Below are positions 8,122-16,916 of a stretch of DNA of 64,000 nt, in pieces. Each line of letters starts with the position of its first letter. Position 1 is the stretch's first letter. The position numbers were made by a program, and so were the translations under genes. The notes beneath the pieces are model-generated. The model was not told the DNA's origin. It ran no database searches and worked only from the letters and a program-made list of their open reading frames with translations. The stretch is from Nocardioides alkalitolerans. Lineage in GTDB: Bacteria; Actinomycetota; Actinomycetes; Propionibacteriales; Nocardioidaceae. Location of the stretch: NCBI GenBank assembly GCA_038184435.1, contig CP116227.1, positions 4,121,501 through 4,185,500 of the forward strand. Direction: 5' to 3'.

Positions 8122-8994
8122 TCAGGCCAGGTCGGCCTGGAGCAGTCCCTCCAGGTACGCGCCGTACCCGCTCTTGCGCAGCGGCTCGGCACGGTCGCGC
8201 AGCTCGTCGTCGCTCAGCCAGCCCATGCGCCACGCGACCTCCTCGGGGCAGCCGATCTTCAGACCCTGGCGGCCCTCCAGCGTGCGCACGAAATTGCTGG
8301 CGTCGTTGAGCGAGTCGAACGTGCCGGTGTCGAGCCAGGCCGTGCCGCGGGGCAGGATCTCGACCTGCAGCCGGCCCTCCTCGAGGTAGATGCGGTTCAG
8401 GTCGGTGATCTCGAGCTCGCCGCGCGCCGACGGCGTGAGCTCCTTGGCGCGGCCGACGACGTCGTTGCCGTAGAAGTAGAGCCCCGGCACCGCGTAGTTG
8501 CTGCGCGGCTTGGCAGGCTTCTCCTCGAGCGAGGTGGCGACGCCGGAGGCGTCGAAGTCGACGACGCCGTATGCCGTCGGGTCGGCCACCTGGTAGCCGA
8601 AGACCGCGGCGCCGTCGATGTGCTCGAAGCGGCGCAGCTGAGTGCCGAGGCCGGGGCCGTAGAAGATGTTGTCGCCGAGCACGAGGGCGACGGACTCGGT
8701 CCCGATGTGCTCCTCACCGATCACGAACGCCTGGGCCAGGCCGTCGGGGCTCGGCTGCACGGCGTACGTGATGCTCACCCCCAGCTGCGACCCGTCGCCG
8801 AGGAGGCGGCGGAAGGCCTCGTTGTCGTGCGGCGTCGTGATGATGAGGACGTCGCGGATGCCGGCGAGCATGAGGGTGGTCAGCGGGTAGTAGATCATCG
8901 GCTTGTCGTAGACGGGCACGAGCTGCTTGCTGACGCCGAGGGTGATCGGGTGGAGTCGCGACCCGGTGCCGCCGGCCAGGATGATTCCGCGCAT
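8122..8994 (-). CDS. rfbA: Glucose-1-phosphate thymidylyltransferase (RmlA)
   Basis: A 290-residue enzyme making dTDP-glucose from glucose-1-phosphate and dTTP, the first step of dTDP-L-rhamnose synthesis. The nucleotide-binding signature LAGGTGSRLHPIT begins at residue 6, followed by SKQLVPVYDKPMIYYPL, both diagnostic of RmlA. Length matches the family. It is divergent from rfbB with only 23 bases between the start codons; both start codons sit just downstream of overlapping -10 elements. Confidence 0.95.
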   Translation of the reverse strand: MRGIILAGGTGSRLHPITLGVSKQLVPVYDKPMIYYPLTTLMLAGIRDVLIITTPHDNEAFRRLLGDGSQLGVSITYAVQPSPDGLAQAFVIGEEHIGTESVALVLGDNIFYGPGLGTQLRRFEHIDGAAVFGYQVADPTAYGVVDFDASGVATSLEEKPAKPRSNYAVPGLYFYGNDVVGRAKELTPSARGELEITDLNRIYLEEGRLQVEILPRGTAWLDTGTFDSLNDASNFVRTLEGRQGLKIGCPEEVAWRMGWLSDDELRDRAEPLRKSGYGAYLEGLLQADLA

Positions 8995-9000
8995 GGGAGC

Positions 9001-9010
9001 AGCCTAGTGT
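9001..9010. promoter_or_regulatory. Overlapping divergent leaderless promoters of rfbA and rfbB
   Basis: The 10 bases AGCCTAGTGT hold both -10 hexamers: TAGTGT (9005-9010) is 7 bases before the rfbB ATG, and on the minus strand TAGGCT (9006-9001) is 6 bases before the rfbA ATG. They share the CTAG core, so the two polymerases probably exclude each other. Confidence 0.65.
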
Positions 9011-9017
9011 TGCGCCC

Positions 9018-10016
9018 ATGCAGCGCATCCTCGTGACCGGCGGTGCCGGGTTCATCGGCTCGAACTTCGTGCACTACCTCGTCGCCCACGCCGACGCGCA
9101 GGTGACCGTGCTGGACAAGCTGACGTACGCCGCGAGCCGCGAGTCGCTGGCTGCTCTCCCCGCGGACCGGGTCGAGCTGGTGGTCGGCGACATCGCCGAC
9201 GCGAGCGTGGTCGAGCCGCTCGTGGCGCGCCACGACGCCGTCGTGCACTACGCGGCGGAGTCCCACAACGACAACTCGCTGAACGACCCGAGCCCGTTCA
9301 TCCAGACCAACCTCGTGGGCACGTTCGTGCTCCTTGAGGCCGTCCGCAAGGCCGGGGTGCGGTTCCACCACATCTCGACCGACGAGGTCTACGGAGACCT
9401 CGAGCTGGACGACCCGAACCGCTTCACGGAGGCCACCCCCTACACGCCGTCGTCGCCCTACTCCGCGTCGAAGGCCGGCTCCGACCACCTGGTCCGGGCC
9501 TGGGTGCGGTCCTTCGGCGTGCAGGCGACCGTCTCCAACTGCTCGAACAACTACGGGCCGTGGCAGCACATCGAGAAGTTCATCCCGCGCCAGATCACCA
9601 ACGTCATCGACGGCGGTCGTCCGAAGCTCTACGGCGCCGGCCTCAACGTGCGCGACTGGATCCACGCCGACGACCACTCCTCTGCCGTCTGGACCATCCT
9701 GCAGAAGGGCCGGATCGGTGAGACCTACCTGATCGGCGCCGACGGGGAGAAGAACAACCTCGAGGTCGTCGGCATGATCCTGGAGGCCTTCGGTCGACCC
9801 GCTGACGACTTCGACCACGTCACCGACCGGGCCGGTCACGACTTGCGCTACGCCATCGACTCCTCCAAGCTCCGCAACGAGCTGGGGTGGCAGCCCGCGT
9901 ACGGTGACTTCGCCGAGGGCCTCGCACGTACGGTCCAGTGGTACCGAGACAACGAGGCCTGGTGGCGTCCGCACAAGCGGGCGGTCGAGGCAACCTATGC
10001 AGCCAAGGGGCAGTGA
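9018..10016 (+). CDS. rfbB: dTDP-glucose 4,6-dehydratase (RmlB)
   Basis: A 332-residue extended SDR enzyme converting dTDP-glucose to dTDP-4-keto-6-deoxyglucose with NAD. The Rossmann signature TGGAGFIG lies at residues 7-14, STDEVYGDL is near residue 116, and the catalytic YSASK is at 148-152. The start is a leaderless ATG. The next small gene begins 2 bases after the stop, so they are probably one transcript. Together with rfbA and the rmlC-rmlD fusion it completes dTDP-L-rhamnose synthesis. Confidence 0.95.
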   Translation: MQRILVTGGAGFIGSNFVHYLVAHADAQVTVLDKLTYAASRESLAALPADRVELVVGDIADASVVEPLVARHDAVVHYAAESHNDNSLNDPSPFIQTNLVGTFVLLEAVRKAGVRFHHISTDEVYGDLELDDPNRFTEATPYTPSSPYSASKAGSDHLVRAWVRSFGVQATVSNCSNNYGPWQHIEKFIPRQITNVIDGGRPKLYGAGLNVRDWIHADDHSSAVWTILQKGRIGETYLIGADGEKNNLEVVGMILEAFGRPADDFDHVTDRAGHDLRYAIDSSKLRNELGWQPAYGDFAEGLARTVQWYRDNEAWWRPHKRAVEATYAAKGQ

Positions 10017-10018
10017 CA

Positions 10019-10366
10019 GTGGCAATCGCGAAGCAGTCCATTCCGGAGCTCGCTCGACGGGCCGAGGGCGTCCTCGCGGCGCGTGCCCGGGAGGGCACGG
10101 AGCCCATGACCTACGGCGAGCTGGCCGAGGCGGTCAGCGACGGTGACCGCAAGTACACCGCCACCGACATGGGGACGCTGCTGAAGCACGTGGGCGAGCG
10201 CGGGCAGTACTCGTGGTCGCGGCCGCTCTTGGCGTGGGCGGTCAACGAGACCGGCAAGCCCAGCGCGGTCGACGTCGACGCCTCGAGCAACGCCGCCGAC
10301 CCGGCTAAGGAGCGCGAGCGTTGGCACCCGCGCATCGCGCGGCACTTCGACCTCGACGACGAGTGA
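10019..10366 (+). CDS. Hypothetical protein downstream of rfbB
   Basis: A 115-residue soluble protein with no family I recognise. GTG at 10019 is chosen because AAGGGG ends about 8 bases before it and it lies 2 bases after the rfbB stop. The segment MTYGELAEAVSDGDRKYT (about residues 32-49) resembles the helix-turn-helix-like stretch of MGMT/Ada-type winged domains, which would suggest nucleic-acid binding, but this is weak. The C-terminus is acidic (FDLDDE). A broken start or fused function is not evident. Confidence 0.55.
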   Translation: MAIAKQSIPELARRAEGVLAARAREGTEPMTYGELAEAVSDGDRKYTATDMGTLLKHVGERGQYSWSRPLLAWAVNETGKPSAVDVDASSNAADPAKERERWHPRIARHFDLDDE

Positions 10367-10458
10367 GCGGGAGGCGCGCGTGCCGCGCCCGCACGATTCG
10401 GGCACGGCGAAGGCCTGCCGCAGAACGGCGAACACAGGACGGGCGCGCCGGATAGCTG

Positions 10459-10464
10459 TAGCGT
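10459..10464 (+). promoter_or_regulatory. -10 element of the acyltransferase gene
   Basis: TAGCGT, 7 bases before GTG at 10472; it fixes GTG rather than the ATG at 10478 as the start. Confidence 0.55.
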
Positions 10465-10471
10465 CCGCCGC

Positions 10472-11539
10472 GTGCCAATGCTGTCGGACACCCGCATCGC
10501 TTGGGTAGATGTAGCGCGAGGGCTTGCGATAGCTCTTGTCGTGCTCCACCACGCGATCCAACGCTGCGTCGCCGCGGGAGCGGCGGGCGAGTGGCTCTGG
10601 ATCACTAACGGTCTTGCGACGATGCGGATGCCGCTGTTCTTCACCGCCGCGGGATTGTTCGCCGTGAAGTGGGTGCTCTCGGACCGACGTTCGTGGCGCG
10701 AGATGGTGAATGCCAAAGTCCTGCTCTTCCTGTGGGTCTACGTCCTGTGGGTTGTGCTCCGCTATCTCTGGTTCGTACCGCTTCCTAGCAGTGACGAGAC
10801 CCCTGCCCCTGCGGTTCTTCTCTCGCGACTGTGGCTGCCTGACGGTGGTTGGTTCATCTACGTGCTTGCCCTCATGTTTGTCCTGGCCAAAGCAGCCGCC
10901 ACCTTCCGGGTCCCGCCAGCCGTGCAGGTTGGTCTGGCGGTAGTCGCTAGCGCAGTGAGCGCAGACGACGCCGTGGCCACCGGCAATCCTGGCTGGGACG
11001 GTCTGCTTCGCTACACCGTGTTCTTCCTCGCAGCAATCCACGGTCGGGATCTCTACTTGCGGGCCGCCATGCGGATCTCTCGCCCCATCGGCTGCGGCGT
11101 GGTACTGGTGTGGGTGGTTGCCTACGCGGGGGCTGAGCGGTTGGGTGTCGAGGAAGAGTGGGGAGTGGGGCTAGCGCTTCGCGTGGCCGGAGTGTGCGCT
11201 GGCGTCGCGCTCGCTGTCTCGCTGAGTTTCTCGGCCCGCCTGGCCAACCTGGGCAGGTCCACCCTTCCGATTTACATGACCCACCAGTTGCTCATCATCC
11301 CGATCGCGGGCGCGGCCGGCAGGTTTTACCCACTCTCGTCCGACCCCGTCTTATCGGTGCTTTCCCCGGTGCTGTTGGCTGCAGCCGTGCTCGCCGTCAC
11401 CTACTGGTGGGGACGCAGAGCCGGGAGGTTCCACCTCGGGTGGTTGTACGCCCAGCCACGCTGGTTCGAACTGCCGCGCCCGCCACGAAGGGAGTCTTCC
11501 CGATCCGGCGGCACCAGGGATCCTGGTCGCCTAGGGTGA
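10472..11539 (+). CDS. Acyltransferase-3 family membrane protein
   Basis: A 355-residue integral membrane acyltransferase (OafA/WecH-like) that probably O-acetylates the polysaccharide repeat unit. The N-terminal motif region WVDVARGLAIALVVLHHA carries the conserved Arg and His pair of the family; about ten hydrophobic segments follow. Base composition is less GC-rich than the flanking rml genes and a rare TTA leucine codon occurs at 11351-11353, hinting at a different origin. Its stop codon is overlapped by the -10 element of the next gene. Confidence 0.85.
   Translation: MPMLSDTRIAWVDVARGLAIALVVLHHAIQRCVAAGAAGEWLWITNGLATMRMPLFFTAAGLFAVKWVLSDRRSWREMVNAKVLLFLWVYVLWVVLRYLWFVPLPSSDETPAPAVLLSRLWLPDGGWFIYVLALMFVLAKAAATFRVPPAVQVGLAVVASAVSADDAVATGNPGWDGLLRYTVFFLAAIHGRDLYLRAAMRISRPIGCGVVLVWVVAYAGAERLGVEEEWGVGLALRVAGVCAGVALAVSLSFSARLANLGRSTLPIYMTHQLLIIPIAGAAGRFYPLSSDPVLSVLSPVLLAAAVLAVTYWWGRRAGRFHLGWLYAQPRWFELPRPPRRESSRSGGTRDPGRLG
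11532..11537 (+). promoter_or_regulatory. -10 element of the Wzy-like gene
   Basis: TAGGGT, 7 bases before GTG at 11545, lying at the very end of the upstream gene and touching its stop codon. Confidence 0.5.
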
Positions 11540-11544
11540 CGCGC

Positions 11545-13008
11545 GTGGTGGCCACTTCGACAGAGACGCCGGAGCGATCGGCCGAGAGGTCGCGGAGCTC
11601 GGGGGGCGCGCTGACTGGCGTGTTGGCGGCCGCCCTGCTCTGCGTGCTGGTGCCCTTTTGGTTGACGACGCAGAGCCCTGGTACGCCCGCATATGGTCTC
11701 TGGTTCTACGGGCTGGGCATCACCATCTGGGCCGGGCTTCGGCTGTCCATCCTGGTGAGCGCCGGGCTCCCGCACCTGTATGGAGTCATTTTCTGGGTCT
11801 TCGTCTACGTGTTTCTCGGTATGGCCCCGATTATGCAGATGCGGACCGGCCTCCTACCCAACACAATCCCGAACGTCGATCGCAGCGCGGTTGCGCCGGC
11901 GTTTTGGATCGTCATCGTCGGCCTAATCTGCTTCGAGGTCGGCAGCTACTTCGGCCGGAAGCGTGGCCTTTCTGATGGCGGTAGCCGTCGCGAGCTGGCA
12001 CCCGATAGGGTCCGGTGGTTCGCCGGGCTAGCACTACTCCTGGGCGTGGCAGTGCTTGTACAGGTCGGAGTTGCTGCGCACGTCGCCGATCGAGCGACCC
12101 TCCTCGCTGCGCGTAGCGCCGCGTTCTCCGGCGACTTCGCGACGCTGATCCTTGCGTCGGCGACCGTCTTTCCGCTGGTCGCTGTGCACGCAGTCTTTCG
12201 CGTGCGCAGGACTCAAGACCCCTCGCTTGGCAGATTCGGCCTTGGTGTCGCCGGTGCCGCGCTCTTTGCTCTCGTGGTATTCACGGTTAACCCGCTGACC
12301 AGTGCTCGCATCACCTTCGGCACGACCCTGCTCAGCCTCGCAGTGTTGTTCGGCGCCATAGCCACGGCAGCGCGGGTCCGCTTGCTCATCGCCGCCCTCG
12401 TAGCGGGCATGGTGCTGGTGTTTCCTCTCGCTGACATCAGTCGAGGAAGTTCTGATGACGGCGTCCTCAGCCTCGCGACGAGCGGTGACTACGACGCCTT
12501 TCTTCAAGTGGTGAACACCTACGACTATGTGGGCGCGAGCGGAGCTACCTGGGGCAACCAGATCCTCGGATCGCTGCTGTTCTTCGTCCCGCGGAGCGTC
12601 TGGCCAGGCAAGCCGATTGATACGGGTGTCCTGGTGGCGGACTTTCAGGGATTCCGGTTCCAGAACCTGTCGGCGCCGTTCTGGGCGGAGGGGTACATCA
12701 ACTTCGGGTGGGTCGGCGTAGTCGGGTTCCTGGCCCTCATGGGGTACCTAACGGCGCGTGGTGACTTGCACCTTGCGGCGAACCTCAACGCGGCCGGGGT
12801 GCTCGGCTTGGCCGGCGTGGTGCTGCCCTTCTTCCTCCTCATCATCCTGCGAGGTTCCATGCTGCAGGCGATGGGGCAGCTCGCGGCCTTTGCGTTGGCG
12901 TTCCTCATCATCTCGCGTCGCGTCGATGACAAGTCTCCAGATGAAGCGCAGGTGGGCCCGGCCGGTACAGCGAATTGCCTCGAAAGATCCGGTCCTGACG
13001 CAGTGTGA
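11545..13008 (+). CDS. Wzy-like polysaccharide polymerase
   Basis: A 487-residue polytopic membrane protein with about twelve hydrophobic segments and a large loop near residues 320-370. Layout, size and position between flippase and glycosyltransferase genes fit the oligosaccharide repeat-unit polymerase (Wzy), which joins repeat units on the outer face of the membrane. These proteins have little sequence conservation, so this rests on topology plus context. GTG at 11545 fits a leaderless start; GTG at 11536, overlapping the previous stop, is the alternative. Confidence 0.7.
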   Translation: MVATSTETPERSAERSRSSGGALTGVLAAALLCVLVPFWLTTQSPGTPAYGLWFYGLGITIWAGLRLSILVSAGLPHLYGVIFWVFVYVFLGMAPIMQMRTGLLPNTIPNVDRSAVAPAFWIVIVGLICFEVGSYFGRKRGLSDGGSRRELAPDRVRWFAGLALLLGVAVLVQVGVAAHVADRATLLAARSAAFSGDFATLILASATVFPLVAVHAVFRVRRTQDPSLGRFGLGVAGAALFALVVFTVNPLTSARITFGTTLLSLAVLFGAIATAARVRLLIAALVAGMVLVFPLADISRGSSDDGVLSLATSGDYDAFLQVVNTYDYVGASGATWGNQILGSLLFFVPRSVWPGKPIDTGVLVADFQGFRFQNLSAPFWAEGYINFGWVGVVGFLALMGYLTARGDLHLAANLNAAGVLGLAGVVLPFFLLIILRGSMLQAMGQLAAFALAFLIISRRVDDKSPDEAQVGPAGTANCLERSGPDAV

Positions 13009-13042
13009 CGCGCGCGAAACCCCGACTGCAACCCAGAGGACC

Positions 13043-13048
13043 TAGGCT
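13043..13048 (+). promoter_or_regulatory. -10 element of the acyltransferase-SGNH gene
   Basis: TAGGCT, 8 bases before GTG at 13057, with no Shine-Dalgarno. Confidence 0.55.
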
Positions 13049-13056
13049 GCACCCTC

Positions 13057-15090
13057 GTGACCGAGGTGCACCGCCAGCCGTTCCGCAGCGATGTGCAGGG
13101 GTTGCGTGCCATCGCGGTCGGCCTCGTGGTGCTTTATCACGCTGGGCTTCCGTGGCTCAGCGGAGGTTACGTCGGCGTCGACGTCTTCTTCGTGATCTCG
13201 GGGTTCTTGATCACCAACCATCTCCTGTCCGAGCTGACCAGGACGGGCCGAGTCCAATTCGCCGCTTTCTACGCGCGACGCGCCCGCCGCATCCTCCCCG
13301 CGTCGGTCATCGTTCTTCTTCTCACGCTTGTTGCTTCGGTGCTCTGGCTTCCTCGGTTGCAGTGGCGCGCGACTTTCGAGCAGGCCCTCGCGACGGCGCT
13401 CTACGTCCCCAACCTCCTGTTCGCCAAGAACGGCACGGACTACCTCGCGGACAGCACGCCTTCTGTCTACCAGCACTACTGGTCGTTGGGTATCGAGGAG
13501 CAGTTCTACTTGATCTGGCCCGTACTGCTCGTCGGCACCTACGCCGTCGTGCGTCGCTCGCAGGCGCGCGTGGCCCTCGTGACCGTCGGCGTCGTCGTCA
13601 GCTCGCTCGTCGCCTGCGTGGCACTCACCGGAGTGTCCCAGCCCTATGCTTTCTTCTTGCTCCCGACCCGGGCGTGGGAACTGGGCGTCGGCGCCTTGCT
13701 GGCTCTAGTAGCCGCCCGGCTGCCGCGGGTACCGCAGGCGCTACGGATCATCGGAGCGTGGACCGGCTTGGCTCTCGTCATTGTGACCGCGGTGCTGTAC
13801 GACTCCAGTGTGACCTTCCCCGGGTACGCCGCGACGGTGCCGGTCGTGGGCACTGCACTGCTTATTGCCTTCGGCGACACCGAGGGGCCGGGGCCTCGAC
13901 GGCTGCTGAGCGTTCGTCCGATGGTGTTCATCGGAGCGATCTCCTACTCGCTCTATCTCGTCCACTGGCCCATCCTCACGATCCCGAAGCAGGCCGGTGA
14001 CTACCCGGGGGAGCTGTCGCCGCTCCTGGCTGCCGTGCTCGTGCTGGCGAGCGTCATCGCCTCCTGGGTCCTCTTCAAGGTCGTGGAGAGACCCGCTCAG
14101 AACGCGTCGTTCCTGCGACGGACGTCAGCGGGGCGGAGCCTCGGTGCAGCGGCCGTTCTGACGGTCGTGGCCGCCTCGACCGCGGCCGTCGCGCTCGTCG
14201 CGTTCCACTTCGTACCGCTGCACAGCGACCGGACGGCAGCAGAGCGACCGCTCGCTCAGGAGCCGGAGTTCACGAACTACGTGCCGGTCAACCTGGAACC
14301 TCCACTCGAGGACGCAGCTTCCGACAACCCGGCCATCTACGCCACGGGTTGCCACGCTGACTTTGCTGACACCGACCCCGTCGGATGCGTGTACGGTCCT
14401 GAGTCCGCCCCCGTGGACGTGACCTTGTTTGGTGATTCGCACGCGGCTCAGTGGTTCCCGGCGCTCGAAGTCGCTGCGGCCATGGGACGCATTCGTCTGA
14501 CGGTCCACACGAAGTCCTCTTGTCCGTCTGTAGACATCGTCAAGATGCGCGACGGCAATCGCTACACGCAGTGCGATACCTGGCGCGACGCCGTCATCCG
14601 TGCGAACGCCAGCGACCCGGCGGACCTCGTGGTCGTCGCCAACTACGCGCGCTCTGATGGCTTCGACAGCGTGGCGGACTTGCCGAGAGAGTGGGAAGAC
14701 GGCCTGGAGTCGTCTCTCGAGCGTCTCCGGGCCGCTGGAAGCAGATCTCTCGTGATCGCGGACACTCCTCAGTTCCCAGGGGTTCCCGCGGTATGTCTCT
14801 CAGCGAACCTTGACGATGCCAACGCCTGCGCTGTAGGCCGACACGACGCCTTCGACGACGAACTGCAGAAAGTGGAGGAGTCGGCCGCAGCTGCCGCGGA
14901 CGCCGAGTTCGTCGACCTGACCGATTGGTTGTGCGACGGCGACACCTGCGGACCGATCATCGGTGACCGGCTTGTCTATCGCGATTCCAACCACGTCACT
15001 GCCGAGATGAGCGAGGCGCTCGCTCCGGCCTTGCTCGAGGCGATCGAGGAGGCAGTTGACGAGTCGGGCTCTCTCGACGGGTCGCCGTAA
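13057..15090 (+). CDS. OafA/YrhL-type acyltransferase with C-terminal SGNH domain
   Basis: A 677-residue two-domain O-acyltransferase. The membrane acyltransferase-3 domain (about residues 1-380) opens with FRSDVQGLRAIAVGLVVLYH and GYVGVDVFFVISGFLIT. The extracytoplasmic SGNH domain has block I GDSHAAQW near residue 458 and the Asp-x-x-His pair in DSNHVTAEM near the C-terminus. Such fusions move acetyl groups across the membrane and onto glycans. It has its own leaderless promoter, and no terminator is visible before the rmlC-rmlD fusion. Confidence 0.9.
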   Translation: MTEVHRQPFRSDVQGLRAIAVGLVVLYHAGLPWLSGGYVGVDVFFVISGFLITNHLLSELTRTGRVQFAAFYARRARRILPASVIVLLLTLVASVLWLPRLQWRATFEQALATALYVPNLLFAKNGTDYLADSTPSVYQHYWSLGIEEQFYLIWPVLLVGTYAVVRRSQARVALVTVGVVVSSLVACVALTGVSQPYAFFLLPTRAWELGVGALLALVAARLPRVPQALRIIGAWTGLALVIVTAVLYDSSVTFPGYAATVPVVGTALLIAFGDTEGPGPRRLLSVRPMVFIGAISYSLYLVHWPILTIPKQAGDYPGELSPLLAAVLVLASVIASWVLFKVVERPAQNASFLRRTSAGRSLGAAAVLTVVAASTAAVALVAFHFVPLHSDRTAAERPLAQEPEFTNYVPVNLEPPLEDAASDNPAIYATGCHADFADTDPVGCVYGPESAPVDVTLFGDSHAAQWFPALEVAAAMGRIRLTVHTKSSCPSVDIVKMRDGNRYTQCDTWRDAVIRANASDPADLVVVANYARSDGFDSVADLPREWEDGLESSLERLRAAGSRSLVIADTPQFPGVPAVCLSANLDDANACAVGRHDAFDDELQKVEESAAAAADAEFVDLTDWLCDGDTCGPIIGDRLVYRDSNHVTAEMSEALAPALLEAIEEAVDESGSLDGSP

Positions 15091-15138
15091 CTGCTGCGGG
15101 CCGCGGTGGCGTCGGCACGTAGGTGGGATGATTCTCTC

Positions 15139-16542
15139 GTGACCACCGAGCTCGCCGTCGAGACCACCCCGATCCCCGGCCTCCTGGTCGTCCGCCTCCC
15201 CGTCCACGGGGACTCGCGTGGCTGGTTCAAGGAGAACTGGCAGCGGGCGAAGATGACGGCGCTCGGCCTGCCCGACTTCGGCCCGGTGCAGAACAACGTC
15301 TCCTACAACGCGACCAAGGGCGCGACCCGCGGCATCCACACCGAGCCGTGGGACAAGTACGTCGCTGTCGCGACCGGTCGCGTCTTCGCTGCCTGGGTGG
15401 ACATGCGCGAGGGCGACTCGTTCGGGGCGACCTTCTGGATCGAGATCGACGAGTCGGTCGCGGTGTTCGTGCCCCGCGGCGTCGGGAACTCCTACCAGGC
15501 GCTCGAGGACGGGACCGTCTACAGCTACCTGGTCAACGACCACTTCGTCCCCGGCAAGGTCTACCCGGCGCTCAACCTCGCCGACGAGACGGCGGGCATC
15601 CCCTGGCCGATCCCGCTGGCGGAGGCGGAGATATCGGAGAAGGACCAGAACAACCCGCGCCTCGCGGACGTCGCGCCGATGCGGCCGCGCAAGACCCTCG
15701 TCGTCGGTGCGGGCGGACAGCTCGGGCGGGCGCTCCTCGCCGAGTTCCCCGACGCCGATCGGGTCGACATGGTCGCCGGCGAGGGCATCGCGGCGCTCGA
15801 CCTCACCGACGCCGACGCGGTGGCCGCGTGGCCGTGGGGCGACTACGGCGTGGTGCTCAACGCCGCGGCGTACACGGCCGTCGACGCCGCGGAGACGCCC
15901 GAGGGCCGCGTCACCTGCTGGGCGGCCAACGCGACGGCGCCGGCGACGCTCGCGCGCCTCGCCGCCGAGCACCGCTTCACGCTCGTGCACGTCTCGAGCG
16001 ACTACGTCTTCGACGGCACCGTCGAGCTCCACACGGAGACCGAGCCCTACTCGCCGCTCAGCGTCTACGGCCAGTCCAAGGCAGCCGGCGACATCGCCGT
16101 CGGCCTCGCGCCCCGGCACTACCTGCTGCGCACCTCGTGGGTCATCGGTGACGGCGGCAACTTCGTGCGCACGATGCAGAAGCTCGCGGGCAACGGGGTG
16201 GCGCCGACGGTGGTCGACGACCAGTACGGCCGCCTCACCTTCACTTCCGAGCTCGCCCGCGCGATCAAGCACCTGATCGACGTCGAGGCGCCGTTCGGCA
16301 CCTACAACGTGACCGGTGCCGGCGCCGTCCTGTCGTGGGCGTCCTACGCCCAGCAGGTCTTCGAGCTCTCGGGGCGTCCGCGCGAGGACGTCACGCCGAT
16401 CACGACGGCGGAGTACGTCGCGGGCAAGCAGGTCGCGCCGCGCCCGACGCACAGCGCGCTCGACCTCACGAAGATCGAGGGGACGGGCTTCGTGCCGCGT
16501 GACGCGCTGGAGCAGCTGGCGGAGTACGTCGCGGCGGGCTGA
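15139..16542 (+). CDS. RmlC-RmlD fusion: dTDP-4-dehydrorhamnose 3,5-epimerase/reductase
   Basis: A 467-residue bifunctional protein for the last two steps of dTDP-L-rhamnose synthesis. The RmlC cupin (residues 1-180) has RGIHTEPWDKYVAVATG with the catalytic His67; the RmlD SDR (residue 186 on) has VVGAGGQLGRALL (Rossmann 190-196), SSDYVFDG and YGQSKAAGD. Where RmlC enzymes have a Tyr general acid (YKxTDYY-like), this protein has Phe136 (YLVNDHF), so the 5-epimerisation chemistry may differ. GTG at 15139 gives the normal N-terminus. The fused order is known in actinobacteria. Confidence 0.88.
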   Translation: MTTELAVETTPIPGLLVVRLPVHGDSRGWFKENWQRAKMTALGLPDFGPVQNNVSYNATKGATRGIHTEPWDKYVAVATGRVFAAWVDMREGDSFGATFWIEIDESVAVFVPRGVGNSYQALEDGTVYSYLVNDHFVPGKVYPALNLADETAGIPWPIPLAEAEISEKDQNNPRLADVAPMRPRKTLVVGAGGQLGRALLAEFPDADRVDMVAGEGIAALDLTDADAVAAWPWGDYGVVLNAAAYTAVDAAETPEGRVTCWAANATAPATLARLAAEHRFTLVHVSSDYVFDGTVELHTETEPYSPLSVYGQSKAAGDIAVGLAPRHYLLRTSWVIGDGGNFVRTMQKLAGNGVAPTVVDDQYGRLTFTSELARAIKHLIDVEAPFGTYNVTGAGAVLSWASYAQQVFELSGRPREDVTPITTAEYVAGKQVAPRPTHSALDLTKIEGTGFVPRDALEQLAEYVAAG

Positions 16543-16557
16543 CCCGCGGGTCGTCGG

Positions 16558-16866
16558 TCACCACCGCGGGCGACGCATGACTTCTTTGAGCGCGGGGCGC
16601 ACGTCGGCGAGGTAGACCAGCGCCGCGATCGTGAAGCCGATGTTGAGCAACCGCCCGATGAGCCCCAGCGGCACGAAGAGGGTGGCCAGCTCGAGCACGA
16701 GACCCACGGTGAGGATGCCCACCCAGGTCGACTTGGTCTGCTTGCCCGTCGCGTCGAAGGCGTCGGGGCGGAACCCGATCGCGCTCACGAGGGTGAAGCC
16801 CTTGACCGCGATGATCGCGAGAAGCAGGGCGAGCATGACCCACGATTCCACCTGGTACACCAGCAC
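16558..16866 (-). CDS. DUF2516-type small membrane protein
   Basis: A 102-residue protein with two to three membrane helices (residues 1-20, 45-65 and 68-85) and the segment AFDATGKQTKSTWVG, typical of the actinobacterial DUF2516 family; M. tuberculosis Rv0476 is a member by context. GTG at 16866 is chosen because TAGTGT lies 8 bases before it; GTG at 16878 is an alternative. In mycobacteria this gene follows an XRE regulator and hbhA; here the same pair lies at 18109-19270, separated by an inserted opposite-strand gene. Confidence 0.7.
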   Translation of the reverse strand: MLVYQVESWVMLALLLAIIAVKGFTLVSAIGFRPDAFDATGKQTKSTWVGILTVGLVLELATLFVPLGLIGRLLNIGFTIAALVYLADVRPALKEVMRRPRW

Positions 16867-16874
16867 GAGGCCCA

Positions 16875-16880
16875 ACACTA
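16875..16880 (-). promoter_or_regulatory. -10 element of the DUF2516 gene
   Basis: TAGTGT on the minus strand, 8 bases before GTG at 16866. The presence of its own promoter agrees with separation from the hbhA operon. Confidence 0.5.
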
Positions 16881-16916
16881 GGGTGTGCGGGGGCTCGGGA
16901 GGAGAAGGGAGACGTC

